Source of the DNA: RHKX01 sp046330285
GTDB lineage: Bacteria > Actinomycetota > Thermoleophilia > Solirubrobacterales > 70-9
DNA: 64,000 bases
Direction: 5' to 3'
Assembly: GCA_046330285.1 (NCBI GenBank)
Contig: JAXLSX010000004.1
Span: 1 to 64,000, forward strand
In this document: piece after piece, positions 8,296 through 15,545 of the stretch
Layout: each line of letters starts with the position of its first letter
How positions within the stretch are numbered: the first letter of the stretch is position 1
Program-made: the position numbers and the translations under genes
Notes under the pieces: model-generated
Database searches by the model: none
What the model saw: only the letters and a program-made list of their open reading frames with translations
Told to the model about the DNA's origin: nothing

Positions 8296-8940
8296 GTGTC
8301 CGCCGGCGACGAGGCCTCCCGGGGCGCGATCGATCCCGCCCTCGCCGAAGAGCACCCGGGCCTCTACCTGCGGTGGATCGTGGTCGACCACGGGTCCGGC
8401 CGCTCGCCGCGGGAGCTGAAGCAGCGGCTCGCCGGTCTCTCCGACCGCTTCGCCGGGCCGCAGGCCGTGACGTTCAGGACGAAGCCGATCCCCTGGGCCT
8501 ATCGGGTCTTCTTCCGGCACATCGGCCTCGACCCCGACGAGCAGCCGACCCCGCCCGAGCAGGCAGTGCTCGATCGGATGCTGAAGGGCGGGTTCGTCTC
8601 CCGCAACCTCCTCGACGACGCCCTGACGATCGCGATGATCGAGTCCGGCGTCCCGGTCCTCGCCTTCGACGCGGATCGGATCGACGGCGGCATCGGGATC
8701 CGACCGACGACCGCCGGCGAAGGCCTCGAGGGGCGGCCGGGCGAGCTCCCAGCGGGCACGCTGGTCCTCGCCGACGAGACCCGGCCGCTCGCGCTGCTGT
8801 TCGGCGCAACCGCAGCGGGGCGGGGCGTCTCACCGTCGACGGCGCGGACCGCGCTGGTCGTGGTCGGCGTCGCCGGCGTGCCCGAGATCGCGGTCGAGGA
8901 GGCGCTCTGGATCGTCGCCGAGATCCTCGAGGCGGGATGA
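8296..8940 (+). CDS. B3/B4 (PheT-related tRNA-binding) domain protein
   Basis: 214 residues from GTG 8296, one base after the previous stop. The core matches the B3/B4 domain of phenylalanyl-tRNA synthetase beta subunits found as a stand-alone protein: PIPWAYRVFFRHIGLDPDEQ, then LKGGFVSRNLLDDALTIAMIESGVPVLAFD and a family-like GIGIRPTTAGE. In PheRS this domain lies near the editing site; stand-alone versions are of unclear function, possibly hydrolysis of mischarged tRNA or binding of an amino acid. No aminoacylation domain is present. It is translationally coupled to the thioredoxin-like gene. Confidence 0.8.
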   Translation: MSAGDEASRGAIDPALAEEHPGLYLRWIVVDHGSGRSPRELKQRLAGLSDRFAGPQAVTFRTKPIPWAYRVFFRHIGLDPDEQPTPPEQAVLDRMLKGGFVSRNLLDDALTIAMIESGVPVLAFDADRIDGGIGIRPTTAGEGLEGRPGELPAGTLVLADETRPLALLFGATAAGRGVSPSTARTALVVVGVAGVPEIAVEEALWIVAEILEAG

Positions 8941-8982
8941 GGGGAGGGAGGGGAACCGCCGGATCGGGTCGCCGATCGCGGC

Positions 8983-8988
8983 TACAAT
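8983..8988 (+). promoter_or_regulatory. Candidate -10 element
   Basis: TACAAT, a near-consensus -10 hexamer, 28 nt before ATG 9017. It would give a leader of about 20 nt holding the AAAGGAG ribosome site. No clear -35 is visible. Confidence 0.45.
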
Positions 8989-9016
8989 GGTCAGCGTCGA
9001 TCCGGAAAGGAGCTCG

Positions 9017-9589
9017 ATGACGGAGCTTCTCGAGCACGATCCGAAGTCAGGGAGCACCAAGACCTTCGCGGATTCCCGCGCGCCCTCGAGCGGGATCGGA
9101 GTCGCCGATGAGGTCGCCGTTCGCGACGCCAGGCGCTCGCTCCGCGATCAGATCGCCCGGATGGAGCGCGACCTCTCGGAGCTCTTCGCGAGTGCCTCGC
9201 ACCGCCACGGGATCGATTGGCGCGTCGGCGCCGCCGGGGGGCCGCGGGTGCTCGGGCTGGCCGAGCTCGAGCGGATCCGCGACGACCTCGCCGATCGGCT
9301 CGCCGGGGCGCGGGGGGAGATCGCCCGTCGGGCCGAGGCCGAGGAGGAGAGCCGCGCCCTGGTCGAGCGGATGATCGCCGATCCCGCCGCCCACCGCTGG
9401 ACCCGGGTTCGCAGCGAGGACGTCGGCGAGCGCAGCTGCAAGCACTGGCACGTACGCCCGCGCTGGGGCCTGCTCGGGATGATCGCCGGGTGGTGGCGGG
9501 TCAAGCTCTCCTCCGGCTGTCCCTTAGCCTGCGGGGCGTGCCCCGAGCGCGTCCCGCCCCAATCTCCGATCGGTCCCGTCGACCGGTGA
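9017..9589 (+). CDS. Hypothetical protein with central coiled coil and C-terminal Cys cluster
   Basis: 190 residues, not recognised. ATG 9017 is preferred over ATG 8987 because AAAGGAG lies 6 nt before it and the earlier ATG overlaps the -10 box. The middle part is highly charged and helical (RRSLRDQIARMERDLSELF and a second stretch EEESRALVERMIADP). The C-terminus carries HRWTRVRSEDVGERSCKHW, a Trp-rich patch (GMIAGWWRVK) and the cluster SGCPLACGACP, which could bind metal or form disulfides. Not membrane-spanning. Followed 9 nt later by a membrane protein gene. Confidence 0.7.
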   Translation: MTELLEHDPKSGSTKTFADSRAPSSGIGVADEVAVRDARRSLRDQIARMERDLSELFASASHRHGIDWRVGAAGGPRVLGLAELERIRDDLADRLAGARGEIARRAEAEEESRALVERMIADPAAHRWTRVRSEDVGERSCKHWHVRPRWGLLGMIAGWWRVKLSSGCPLACGACPERVPPQSPIGPVDR

Positions 9590-9598
9590 GAGACGACG

Positions 9599-10138
9599 AT
9601 GGCCTCGTCGAAGTCGCGTAAGCGCCGCAAGCGCCGCGCCCGCTCGGCCGCAGCCCCGGCGGCTGCGGACGCCCCCGTCGAAGAGCGCACGACGCGTCCG
9701 GCGCCCGCACGCGCGGCGAAGAGCGCCGAGGAGGAGCCGCCGCCCGCACCGTGGGGGAGCTTCCCGCTGGTCGAGCTCTGCGTGCTCGCCTCGATCGTGA
9801 TGCTGATCCTCGGCTTCTTCGTCGTCGGCGGCTCCCGCGGCCCGATCCTGATCGCGGCCGGTCTCGCGCTCGGCTCGATCGGCGGGCTCGAGCTCAGCAT
9901 CCGCGAGCACTTCGCCGGCTATCAGTCCCACACCGCGGTGCTCGCCGGCGTTCCGGCGCTGATCGTCCTCGGGCTGCTCTTCTACCTGGCGCCCGCCGGT
10001 TTGCCGCAGCTCGCCCGCGCCGCGATCGGGATCGCCGTCTTCGCCGTCGCTGCGGCGGTGTTGATGAAGATCTTCAGCAGCCGCTCGGGAGGCGATCGCT
10101 ATCGCTTCGCCCCGCTGCGCCGTCGTAATCGGCGCTGA
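9599..10138 (+). CDS. Hypothetical multi-pass membrane protein
   Basis: 179 residues. A basic N-terminus (KSRKRRKRRAR) and an Ala/Pro/Glu linker of about 55 residues lead to four hydrophobic helices (about residues 58-78, 80-100, 112-132, 138-158), then a short basic tail RRRNRR. No family is recognised; the layout is common for small actinobacterial membrane proteins. It lies 9 nt after the previous gene and ends at a strong hairpin. Confidence 0.7.
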   Translation: MASSKSRKRRKRRARSAAAPAAADAPVEERTTRPAPARAAKSAEEEPPPAPWGSFPLVELCVLASIVMLILGFFVVGGSRGPILIAAGLALGSIGGLELSIREHFAGYQSHTAVLAGVPALIVLGLLFYLAPAGLPQLARAAIGIAVFAVAAAVLMKIFSSRSGGDRYRFAPLRRRNRR

Positions 10139-10182
10139 GCTGAGTGAAGAGGGAGGGGGAGGAGTGAGGCCGGAGGCAACGC

Positions 10183-10214
10183 CGCCGGCCCGGGTTCTCC
10201 TGCCCGGGCCGGCG
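10183..10214. terminator. Bidirectional terminator hairpin
   Basis: Perfect 12-bp stem (CGCCGGCCCGGG / CCCGGGCCGGCG) with an 8-nt loop in the 90-nt gap between two convergent genes (end 10138 and end 10229). No T-run, as is common in GC-rich actinobacteria. Confidence 0.75.
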
Positions 10215-10228
10215 ACTGGACGACCTGA

Positions 10229-10567
10229 TCAGCGGCGTGAGGCCTGCTTATCCTCGAGCGCACCGGCGAGAGCTTCGCGTTGGCGCAGAGTCAGCCGGCC
10301 GAGCTGACGATTCTCGTTCACGGCCAGCGGTACCAGGAACTTGCGGGTCCTCGTTCGGCCCCATCGCGACTGGCTGCGCAGCAACTCCGAGACGGTCATC
10401 GTCTCCGCCTCCCACGGGCAGGCGCGCACGACCTGCTCCGCTGGGAGGTCTCCGGCCCGGACCGAGCGCTTCAGGGCCGCCCGCGCCAGGCGGACCCGGT
10501 TGGCGTGCTCGAGGGCACGGATATGTTGCGGCACAGCGGCGGGTGCAGCCGTCGAGGCAGCTTCCAT
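10229..10567 (-). CDS. mihF: Integration host factor, actinobacterial type (mIHF)
   Basis: 112-residue nucleoid-associated DNA-binding protein. The C-terminal two thirds match the mIHF family closely: EHANRVRLARAALKR, then MTVSELLRSQSRWGRTRTRKFL and LGRLTLRQREALAGAL, the helix-two-turn-helix region with the basic residues that contact DNA. Family members in mycobacteria and streptomycetes compact the nucleoid and are often essential. A GTG at 10573 is in frame, but ATG 10567 has AGGAGGAGGAG at proper spacing. The long upstream gap (10568-10906) holds a palindrome and stem-loops described separately. Confidence 0.93.
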   Translation of the reverse strand: MEAASTAAPAAVPQHIRALEHANRVRLARAALKRSVRAGDLPAEQVVRACPWEAETMTVSELLRSQSRWGRTRTRKFLVPLAVNENRQLGRLTLRQREALAGALEDKQASRR

Positions 10568-10906
10568 ACTCACTCCTCCTCCTGCTTGAGAGCGGTGGTG
10601 TGTTGACTAGGTTTTCCACACCGAACGAGGGTGATCCACACGTGGATCGCGGCATTCGGGAGCCCCTCAGGAGGACCCTCCGACTCGCTCCTACCCCGGT
10701 AGCGTTCGGTGCGTTGGGCACCCTAGTGACCGCGGCCGGGACATGCCCCCCTCGACCCCCCGATTCCGTCCGCGGCGACCGCTAAGAGCATGTTTTTGGG
10801 GGGTGGTGACCGCAGATTCGGTCTTGTGAGTAAACGGACAAGCCGAAACTACCCGAAGAGGGGTAATGAATCCGGACAGAGGTAGCCGCTGTTCGGATTC
10901 CGCGGG
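10568..10906. other. Long intergenic region between mihF and the alpha-oxoamine synthase gene
   Basis: 339 nt without a credible gene. From right to left it holds the 3' stem-loops of the synthase gene (10817-10916), a G-rich tract (10787-10807), unremarkable sequence, a short palindrome (10633-10648) and the mihF ribosome site (AGGAGGAGGAG, about 10574-10584). I cannot place the mihF promoter with confidence. Confidence 0.6.
10633..10648. promoter_or_regulatory. Palindrome upstream of mihF, candidate operator
   Basis: GATCCAC and GTGGATC, a perfect 7-bp inverted repeat with a 2-nt centre, 65-80 nt before the mihF start codon. Size and position suit a dimeric regulator. No regulator is identified. 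Confidence 0.4.
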
Positions 10907-10916
10907 TCAGCCCGCG
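10817..10916. other. Four consecutive stem-loops (structured 3' region, terminator array or small RNA)
   Basis: Stem-loops lie back to back: 10817-10847 (10 bp with one bulge), 10850-10865 (TACCC/GGGTA), 10868-10900 (12 bp, 9-nt loop) and 10901-10916 (CGCGGG/CCCGCG, overlapping the synthase stop codon). The third pairs fully in plus-strand RNA through one G-U but has an A-C mismatch in minus-strand RNA. At least part should act as terminator for the minus-strand synthase gene. No known RNA family is recognised. Confidence 0.55.
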
Positions 10917-12178
10917 ACGAGCTCGGGCGAGCGCTCGATGACCCGCTCGAAGATCGCGAGCGCCCGGTCGAGGTGCTCGGTCTCGTGCGTCGCCATCAGG
11001 CTCGTCCGCAGCAGCGCCCCGGCGGGAGGCACGGCCGGGTGGAGGGCGACGTTCGTGTAGAGGCCCTCCTCGAAGAGCGCCTTCCAGAGCATCGCCGCCC
11101 GGACGTCCTCGCCGATGATCACCGGCACGATCGGCGTCAGCGCCTCGCTGCCGTCGGGCAGAGTCGTCGGCTCGACGACGCGGAGGCCGAGGCCGGTGAG
11201 GCCCCCGTGCAGGTAGGCGGCGTTGTCGAGCAGCTTCGCGATCAGCTCCGGCCCCTCGTCGCGGATGATCCGCAGCGACGCCAGGGCGGCACCGACGGCG
11301 GCCGGAACTGCGGCGGCGCTGAACAGGAACGAGCGCGCCGCGATCCGCAGGTAGTCGATCACCTCGGCCGGACCCGCGATGAAGCCGCCGCAGGAGGCGA
11401 AGCTCTTCGAGAAGGTCCCCATCCGGAGGTCGACCGAGTCCTCGACGCCGAGCAGCTCGCTGGCGCCGGCGCCGCGGGCGCCGAGCGCGCCGACCCCGTG
11501 CGCCTCGTCGACCATGAGCCGCGCCCCGTAGCGCTCGCAGAGGGCGACGATCTCGTTCAGCGGGCCGATGTCGCCCTCCATCGAGAAGACGCCGTCGACG
11601 ACGACGAGTACGCCGCCGCCGTCCCCGGCCGCCCGCTCGAGCATCCGCTCGAGCTTGTCCATCCGGTTGTGGCGGAACGGCCGGAGCTTCGCCCCGGAGA
11701 GCTTGCAGCCGTCGAGGATCGAGGCGTGGTCGCCGGAGTCGCAGATGACGGTGTCGCCGGGACCGAGGATCGTGCCGATGCAGCCGACGTTGGCCTGGTA
11801 GCCGGTGGTGAAGACGATGGCCGCCTCGGTACCCATCCAGTCCGCGAGTTCCTCTTCGAGCTCGATGTGCAGGGGGATGGTCCCGTTCAGCAGCCGCGAG
11901 CCGGTCAGCGCGGTGCCGTAGGTGCGCAGCGCGTCGGCCGCCGCCTCCTTGACCCGCGGGTCGCCCGTCAGCCCGAGGTAGTTGTTGGACCCGAGCATCA
12001 GCGTCTCGCGGCCCTCCATCTCGACGACCGGCCCCGCCTGCGAGGTGAGCAGCCGGAAGTAGGGCATCATGTCGGCCTTCTCGGCGAGCTCGAGGATCTC
12101 GCGGCGATCGTGGTCGCGGGCCTTGGCGAAGACGTCCGACTCGATTCTCGGACCTTGCGCGGAAAGCTGTTCGCTCAT
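10907..12178 (-). CDS. Alpha-oxoamine synthase (2-amino-3-ketobutyrate CoA ligase / 8-amino-7-oxononanoate synthase family)
   Basis: 423-residue PLP enzyme that condenses an amino acid with an acyl-CoA and releases CO2. Motifs in order: NNYLGLTGDPRV near 65, TGSRLLNGT near 92, DSGDHAS near 147-153, DGVFSMEGD near 195, DEAHGVGALG at about 224-233, and the PLP lysine K258 in GTFSKSFASCGG. The length is slightly above that of BioF or Kbl (about 390-400), with an N-terminal extension like those of serine palmitoyltransferase-type members. Substrates cannot be assigned: no threonine dehydrogenase or bio gene is nearby. A palindrome overlaps its probable -10 box. Confidence 0.88.
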   Translation of the reverse strand: MSEQLSAQGPRIESDVFAKARDHDRREILELAEKADMMPYFRLLTSQAGPVVEMEGRETLMLGSNNYLGLTGDPRVKEAAADALRTYGTALTGSRLLNGTIPLHIELEEELADWMGTEAAIVFTTGYQANVGCIGTILGPGDTVICDSGDHASILDGCKLSGAKLRPFRHNRMDKLERMLERAAGDGGGVLVVVDGVFSMEGDIGPLNEIVALCERYGARLMVDEAHGVGALGARGAGASELLGVEDSVDLRMGTFSKSFASCGGFIAGPAEVIDYLRIAARSFLFSAAAVPAAVGAALASLRIIRDEGPELIAKLLDNAAYLHGGLTGLGLRVVEPTTLPDGSEALTPIVPVIIGEDVRAAMLWKALFEEGLYTNVALHPAVPPAGALLRTSLMATHETEHLDRALAIFERVIERSPELVAG

Positions 12179-12182
12179 GCCC

Positions 12183-12197
12183 CAAGTGTTCCACTTG
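12183..12197. promoter_or_regulatory. Palindrome overlapping the probable -10 of the alpha-oxoamine synthase gene
   Basis: CAAGTG-TTC-CACTTG is a perfect 6-bp inverted repeat just 5 nt before the start codon at 12178. On the minus strand AACACT (12190-12185) could be the -10 box of a leaderless transcript, so a protein bound here would block transcription. Confidence 0.35.
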
Positions 12198-12224
12198 TGC
12201 CCCTCGCAGCGCCGGGGCGGTGCG

Positions 12225-12230
12225 TAGACT
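12225..12230 (+). promoter_or_regulatory. -10 element of a leaderless promoter
   Basis: TAGACT ends 7 nt before ATG 12238, with no ribosome site. Serves the small membrane protein and probably the coupled glycosylase gene. Confidence 0.45.
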
Positions 12231-12237
12231 GGCGCCG

Positions 12238-12570
12238 ATGAGCACGGGACCCGTTGTCGACGCCGAAGCGGTCGAGGAGCCGCTCGGCGAGGCGGATCAG
12301 GAGCAGGCCGGGACGCCCCAGGCGCCGGTCCGGGCGCTCGCCGAGCGCCGGACGCCGTCCGAGCTCAGCGCCTGGCGCGGCGAGGTCCGTGCCATCGCTG
12401 TCGTCGCCGCCGGCGGCCTCGCGGCCGGGGCCGCAACGGTCGCCGCGGTCAGCGCCGCGAAGGCGATGACGGGCGGACGCAGCCGTCGTCCGGTCCGGCG
12501 CGGCCGGAACGACCGCGACGTGATCGCGAGTCGCTCCTTCCTCGTCGACGTTCACCTGCTCGGCCGCTGA
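12238..12570 (+). CDS. Small hypothetical membrane protein
   Basis: 110 residues. The N-terminal half is acidic and helical (ending RTPSELSAWRGEVRAI), followed by one Ala/Val-rich hydrophobic segment (about residues 57-78), a basic stretch GGRSRRPVRRGRN and a conserved-looking end DVIASRSFLVDVHLLGR. Not recognised. Its stop overlaps the glycosylase start by one base (TGATG), so translation is coupled. Confidence 0.65.
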   Translation: MSTGPVVDAEAVEEPLGEADQEQAGTPQAPVRALAERRTPSELSAWRGEVRAIAVVAAGGLAAGAATVAAVSAAKAMTGGRSRRPVRRGRNDRDVIASRSFLVDVHLLGR

Positions 12571-13565
12571 TGCCGGGTTCAGATCGCCTGACCCGCGGCC
12601 CGGGAGGGTCGCTGGTCGTCGAGGTGCGCCCGCCGTGCCTCTTCCGCTTTCCGCGCGGTCGCCGGTTCCCCGACGCCGTCGCGCGTTCGCGCGACGGGGT
12701 GTACGAGCGCTTCCTCCACGTCGCCGGGCGCCCGGTCCTGACCCGAGCGTGGGAGGGCAATCGCGGCGAGGTGTCGATTGCGGCGATGCCCGCGCCGGCC
12801 TCCTGGCTCGCCGGGAACGAGCGCGAACCTGCCTCGCGCGCCGAGCTCGAGGTCGCGATCGAGCGGATTCGCCACGCGCTCGGCGTCGACGACGACATGC
12901 GGCCCTTCATGCGGCGCTTCCGCTCCCACCCGCTGCTGCGCCCCCTGATCAGGCGGATGCCGGGCTACCGCGTCAAGCGCACCCCGAATGCCTGGGAGGC
13001 GTTCGCCTGGGCCGTCACCGAACAGCTCATCGAGTCGACGCGCGCGGCGACCATCCAGCGCCGCATCGTCCGCAACTGGGGCCCGGTCCTGAGCTTCGGG
13101 GGGCGAGCGCGCCCGCTCGCCGACGTCCCCTGCGCAACCACGATCGCCGGCCTGGCGCCCGCCGAGCTCGCGGCCCTCGACCTCGCCCCGAAGCGGGCAC
13201 TGGCGCTGACGAAGGCGGCCCGCGAGGTCGCCTCCGGCCGCTGCGACCCCGCCGACCCCGCGGGCGACAAGCGCCTACGAGCGATCAGCGAGATCGGCCC
13301 CTGGACCATGCAGGTCCTCGCGCTCAACGGCCGCGGCGACTTCGACTCGCTGCCCGCCGGCGATCTCGCCTACGTCAAGCTCGTCGGCCACCTCGCCGCC
13401 CTCGGCCGCCGCGCCACGGTCGCCGAGGTCGAGGAGTACTTCCTCCCCTACGAGCCCTTCCGCGGTCTAGCCGGCCGCTTCATGCTCGCCGGCCTCGGCG
13501 AGCAGCTGAAGGAGCAGCCGAAGCTGAAGTACCACCCGGCGAACCCGGAGTTCGAAGCGGCGTAG
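12570..13565 (+). CDS. DNA-3-methyladenine glycosylase II-like protein (AlkA family, HhH-GPD)
   Basis: 331-residue base-excision repair enzyme. The N-terminal third is the AlkA-type beta domain; the HhH-GPD core starts near 140 (NAWEAFAWAVTEQLIESTRAATIQRRI). The helix-hairpin-helix reads LRAISEIGPWTMQVLAL, and the catalytic Asp lies in LPAGDLAYVKLVG, the place of E. coli AlkA D238. The Cys-rich iron-sulfur motif of Nth/MutY is absent, as expected. Some 40 residues longer than E. coli AlkA. It removes alkylated bases; no Ada regulator is nearby. Confidence 0.88.
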   Translation: MPGSDRLTRGPGGSLVVEVRPPCLFRFPRGRRFPDAVARSRDGVYERFLHVAGRPVLTRAWEGNRGEVSIAAMPAPASWLAGNEREPASRAELEVAIERIRHALGVDDDMRPFMRRFRSHPLLRPLIRRMPGYRVKRTPNAWEAFAWAVTEQLIESTRAATIQRRIVRNWGPVLSFGGRARPLADVPCATTIAGLAPAELAALDLAPKRALALTKAAREVASGRCDPADPAGDKRLRAISEIGPWTMQVLALNGRGDFDSLPAGDLAYVKLVGHLAALGRRATVAEVEEYFLPYEPFRGLAGRFMLAGLGEQLKEQPKLKYHPANPEFEAA

Positions 13566-13632
13566 GGACGGTGGGCCACCGGGCGTGTTTCGCGTTCCTA
13601 TGGAACGCCATCCACGCCCACTGGCAGCAAAC

Positions 13633-13647
13633 GGACCTCACAGGTCC
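13633..13647. terminator. Hairpin in a convergent gap
   Basis: GGACCT-CAC-AGGTCC, a perfect 6-bp stem, followed by CTTTCC on the plus strand and GTTTGC on the minus strand. It lies between the glycosylase end (13565) and the ThiY end (13762); the rest of this 196-nt gap shows nothing. Confidence 0.5.
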
Positions 13648-13761
13648 CTTTCCTGCCATCCACCAGCTCTTGCGCCGGCCGATAGCCGCCCACCACATCC
13701 CGTTCCCCAGTCAGACCGACTCGCACCCCGCCGGCGGGCCCCGCCGTGAGCCTCCCCGCCG

Positions 13762-14754
13762 TCAGCCCCGCGGCAGCAACTCGTTCGTCAGCAGCTCCCC
13801 GGCGTCCGGTCTCGTCTCGACCTGTCCCGCCTCGTAGAGATAGTCGGCGAAACGCTGCCAGCGCTCCGGGTCCATCCAGCCGTACGCCTCGTCGCCGGGC
13901 GGCACGAGCCGCGGCAGCGTCTTGTCGACCTCGGCCCTCGTCAGCTCCGGGTCTAGCCCGTCGCCGGCCTCGACCAGCGCGTCCGTCGCCGCCTGCGGAT
14001 CCTTCGCCGCGGCGTCGGTTCCGCGTTCGAGGGCCGCGAGGAACTCGCGGATCGGTTCCGGATCCTCGGCGACCCGCTCAGCGTCGGCGACCAGCACGAG
14101 CTCGTCGTACGTCGGGACGCCGAGGCGGTCGACCGGGACCACCCGCGGATCGAGCCCGCGCTCGGCGAGATCCACGCCCTCGACGTTGAGGAACCCGCCG
14201 AACATCGCGTCGGCCCGTCCCGAGATCACCGGCGGCATCAGGTTGAAGCCGACGTCGACCTGGTCCACCGACCCGGGGTCGACTCCGGCGCTGCCGAAGA
14301 TCGTGTCGAGGTAGGCAGCCTGGTAGGGGATGCCGGCGGTGACGACGGTCTTGCCGGCGAGATCGCCGGCCGAGCCGATCCCCGCCTCCGGCAGCGAGAT
14401 CAGGGAGGTGAGCGGACCGTTGATGAGCGCCGCGACCGCGACGACGTCGAGGCCCTGATCGCGGGCGAGGACCACCTCGGGCTCGTAGGAGATCGCGAGG
14501 TCGGCGCGGCCGGCGGCGACCTGCTTGATCGGTGCCGACGGGTCGGACGGCACCTGCGGCTCGACGTCGAGGCCGGCGTCGGCGAAGTAGCCGCGGTCGA
14601 GGGCCGTGTAGATCCCGGCGTGATCGGGGTTGACGTAGAAGTCGAGCGTCAGGCCGAAGGGCTCGCCGCCCGGACCGCCATCGCCGCCGCCGCAGGCGGC
14701 CAGCGCCAGCGCCGCGAACAGGCCGGCGATGGCTGTTCCCAGCCGTACGATCAC
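13762..14754 (-). CDS. thiY: ThiY-like thiamine-precursor ABC transporter substrate-binding lipoprotein
   Basis: 330 residues, NMT1/THI5-like fold, binding pyrimidine precursors of thiamine (HMP or formylaminopyrimidine). Lipobox LAAC with C21. The hallmark NPDHAGIYTALDRGYFADAG near 40 matches ThiY, followed by PSDPSAPIKQVAAGRADLAISYEPEV. GTG 14754 overlaps the permease stop by 4 nt (GTGA). Last gene of a thiZ-thiX-thiY operon under a TPP riboswitch, which supports the substrate assignment over the sulfonate or nitrate members of the same superfamily. Confidence 0.9.
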   Translation of the reverse strand: MIVRLGTAIAGLFAALALAACGGGDGGPGGEPFGLTLDFYVNPDHAGIYTALDRGYFADAGLDVEPQVPSDPSAPIKQVAAGRADLAISYEPEVVLARDQGLDVVAVAALINGPLTSLISLPEAGIGSAGDLAGKTVVTAGIPYQAAYLDTIFGSAGVDPGSVDQVDVGFNLMPPVISGRADAMFGGFLNVEGVDLAERGLDPRVVPVDRLGVPTYDELVLVADAERVAEDPEPIREFLAALERGTDAAAKDPQAATDALVEAGDGLDPELTRAEVDKTLPRLVPPGDEAYGWMDPERWQRFADYLYEAGQVETRPDAGELLTNELLPRG

Positions 14755-15545
14755 GACGCGCCGTCCCGGCCGGTCCCCCACCAGGCGACGCGGCGCTCGA
14801 TCAGCGTCAGGAGCCCGAACAGGACGAGCGCCATCGCCGACAGCCAGACCATCGCCGCGAACAGCCGCGCGACTTCGAGCTTGGCGTTGTCGACGAGCAT
14901 CAGGTGCCCGAGCCCCTCGTCGGCTCCGGCCCACTCCCCGAAAACAGCTCCGATCACGGCGACGGCGGCGGCGATCTTCGCCCCGCTGAGCAGGAAGGGG
15001 AGCGCGGTCGGCGCCTCGAGCGAACTGAGCACCCGGAGCCGGCCGGCGCCGAGCGAGCGCATCAGCTTGCGCTGATCGGATGGCACTGTCGCGAGGCCGT
15101 CGAGCGCGTTGACGGTGATCGGGAAGAAGCAGATCAGCGCGATGATCGCGACCTTCGGGCCGATCCCGAAGCCGAACCAGACGACGAGGATCGGCGCGAT
15201 GACGATCACCGGGATCGTCTGCGACGCGATGACGAGCGGGTAGGAGACGCGCCGCAGCAGCGGCGAGAGGTGGAGGAGCACGGCGCAGGCGGTGCCGAGG
15301 AGGAGCGCAGCCGCGAATCCCGCCAGCACCTCGACGAACGTGACCCACGCGTTGTCGGCGAGCAGCGAGCGGTCCTCCCAGAGCGAGCTGCCGATCTCGG
15401 CCGGCGAGGGGACGAGGAACGAGTCGAGGCCGAGAGCGTCGGCGAGGACGCCGCTCGACGCGGCGAGCTGCCAGGCACCGATCAGCGCCGCGACGACCAC
15501 GAGCGCCGGCCAGAGCCGAAGGATCGGGTGCCGCCGGCCGCTCAA
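14751..15545 (-). CDS. thiX: ThiX-like ABC transporter permease
   Basis: 264 residues, single-domain permease of the SsuC/ThiX group with six helices. The inner-membrane coupling motif is present around KLMRSLGAGRLRVLSSLEAPTALPFLLSGAK (EAA-like loop). The TTG at 15545 is chosen: it overlaps the ATPase stop codon (TTGA), and the frame immediately begins SGRRHPILRLWPALVVV, a normal cytoplasmic n-region before helix 1. Middle gene of the thiamine-precursor transporter operon. Confidence 0.88.
   Translation of the reverse strand: MSGRRHPILRLWPALVVVAALIGAWQLAASSGVLADALGLDSFLVPSPAEIGSSLWEDRSLLADNAWVTFVEVLAGFAAALLLGTACAVLLHLSPLLRRVSYPLVIASQTIPVIVIAPILVVWFGFGIGPKVAIIALICFFPITVNALDGLATVPSDQRKLMRSLGAGRLRVLSSLEAPTALPFLLSGAKIAAAVAVIGAVFGEWAGADEGLGHLMLVDNAKLEVARLFAAMVWLSAMALVLFGLLTLIERRVAWWGTGRDGAS

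Noticed and set aside
10817..10916. Possible c-di-GMP (GEMM-like) or c-di-AMP riboswitch
   Set aside because: Short pieces such as GGTAGC recall GEMM, but the conserved blocks are not in the right order. It is kept only as an unknown structured region.
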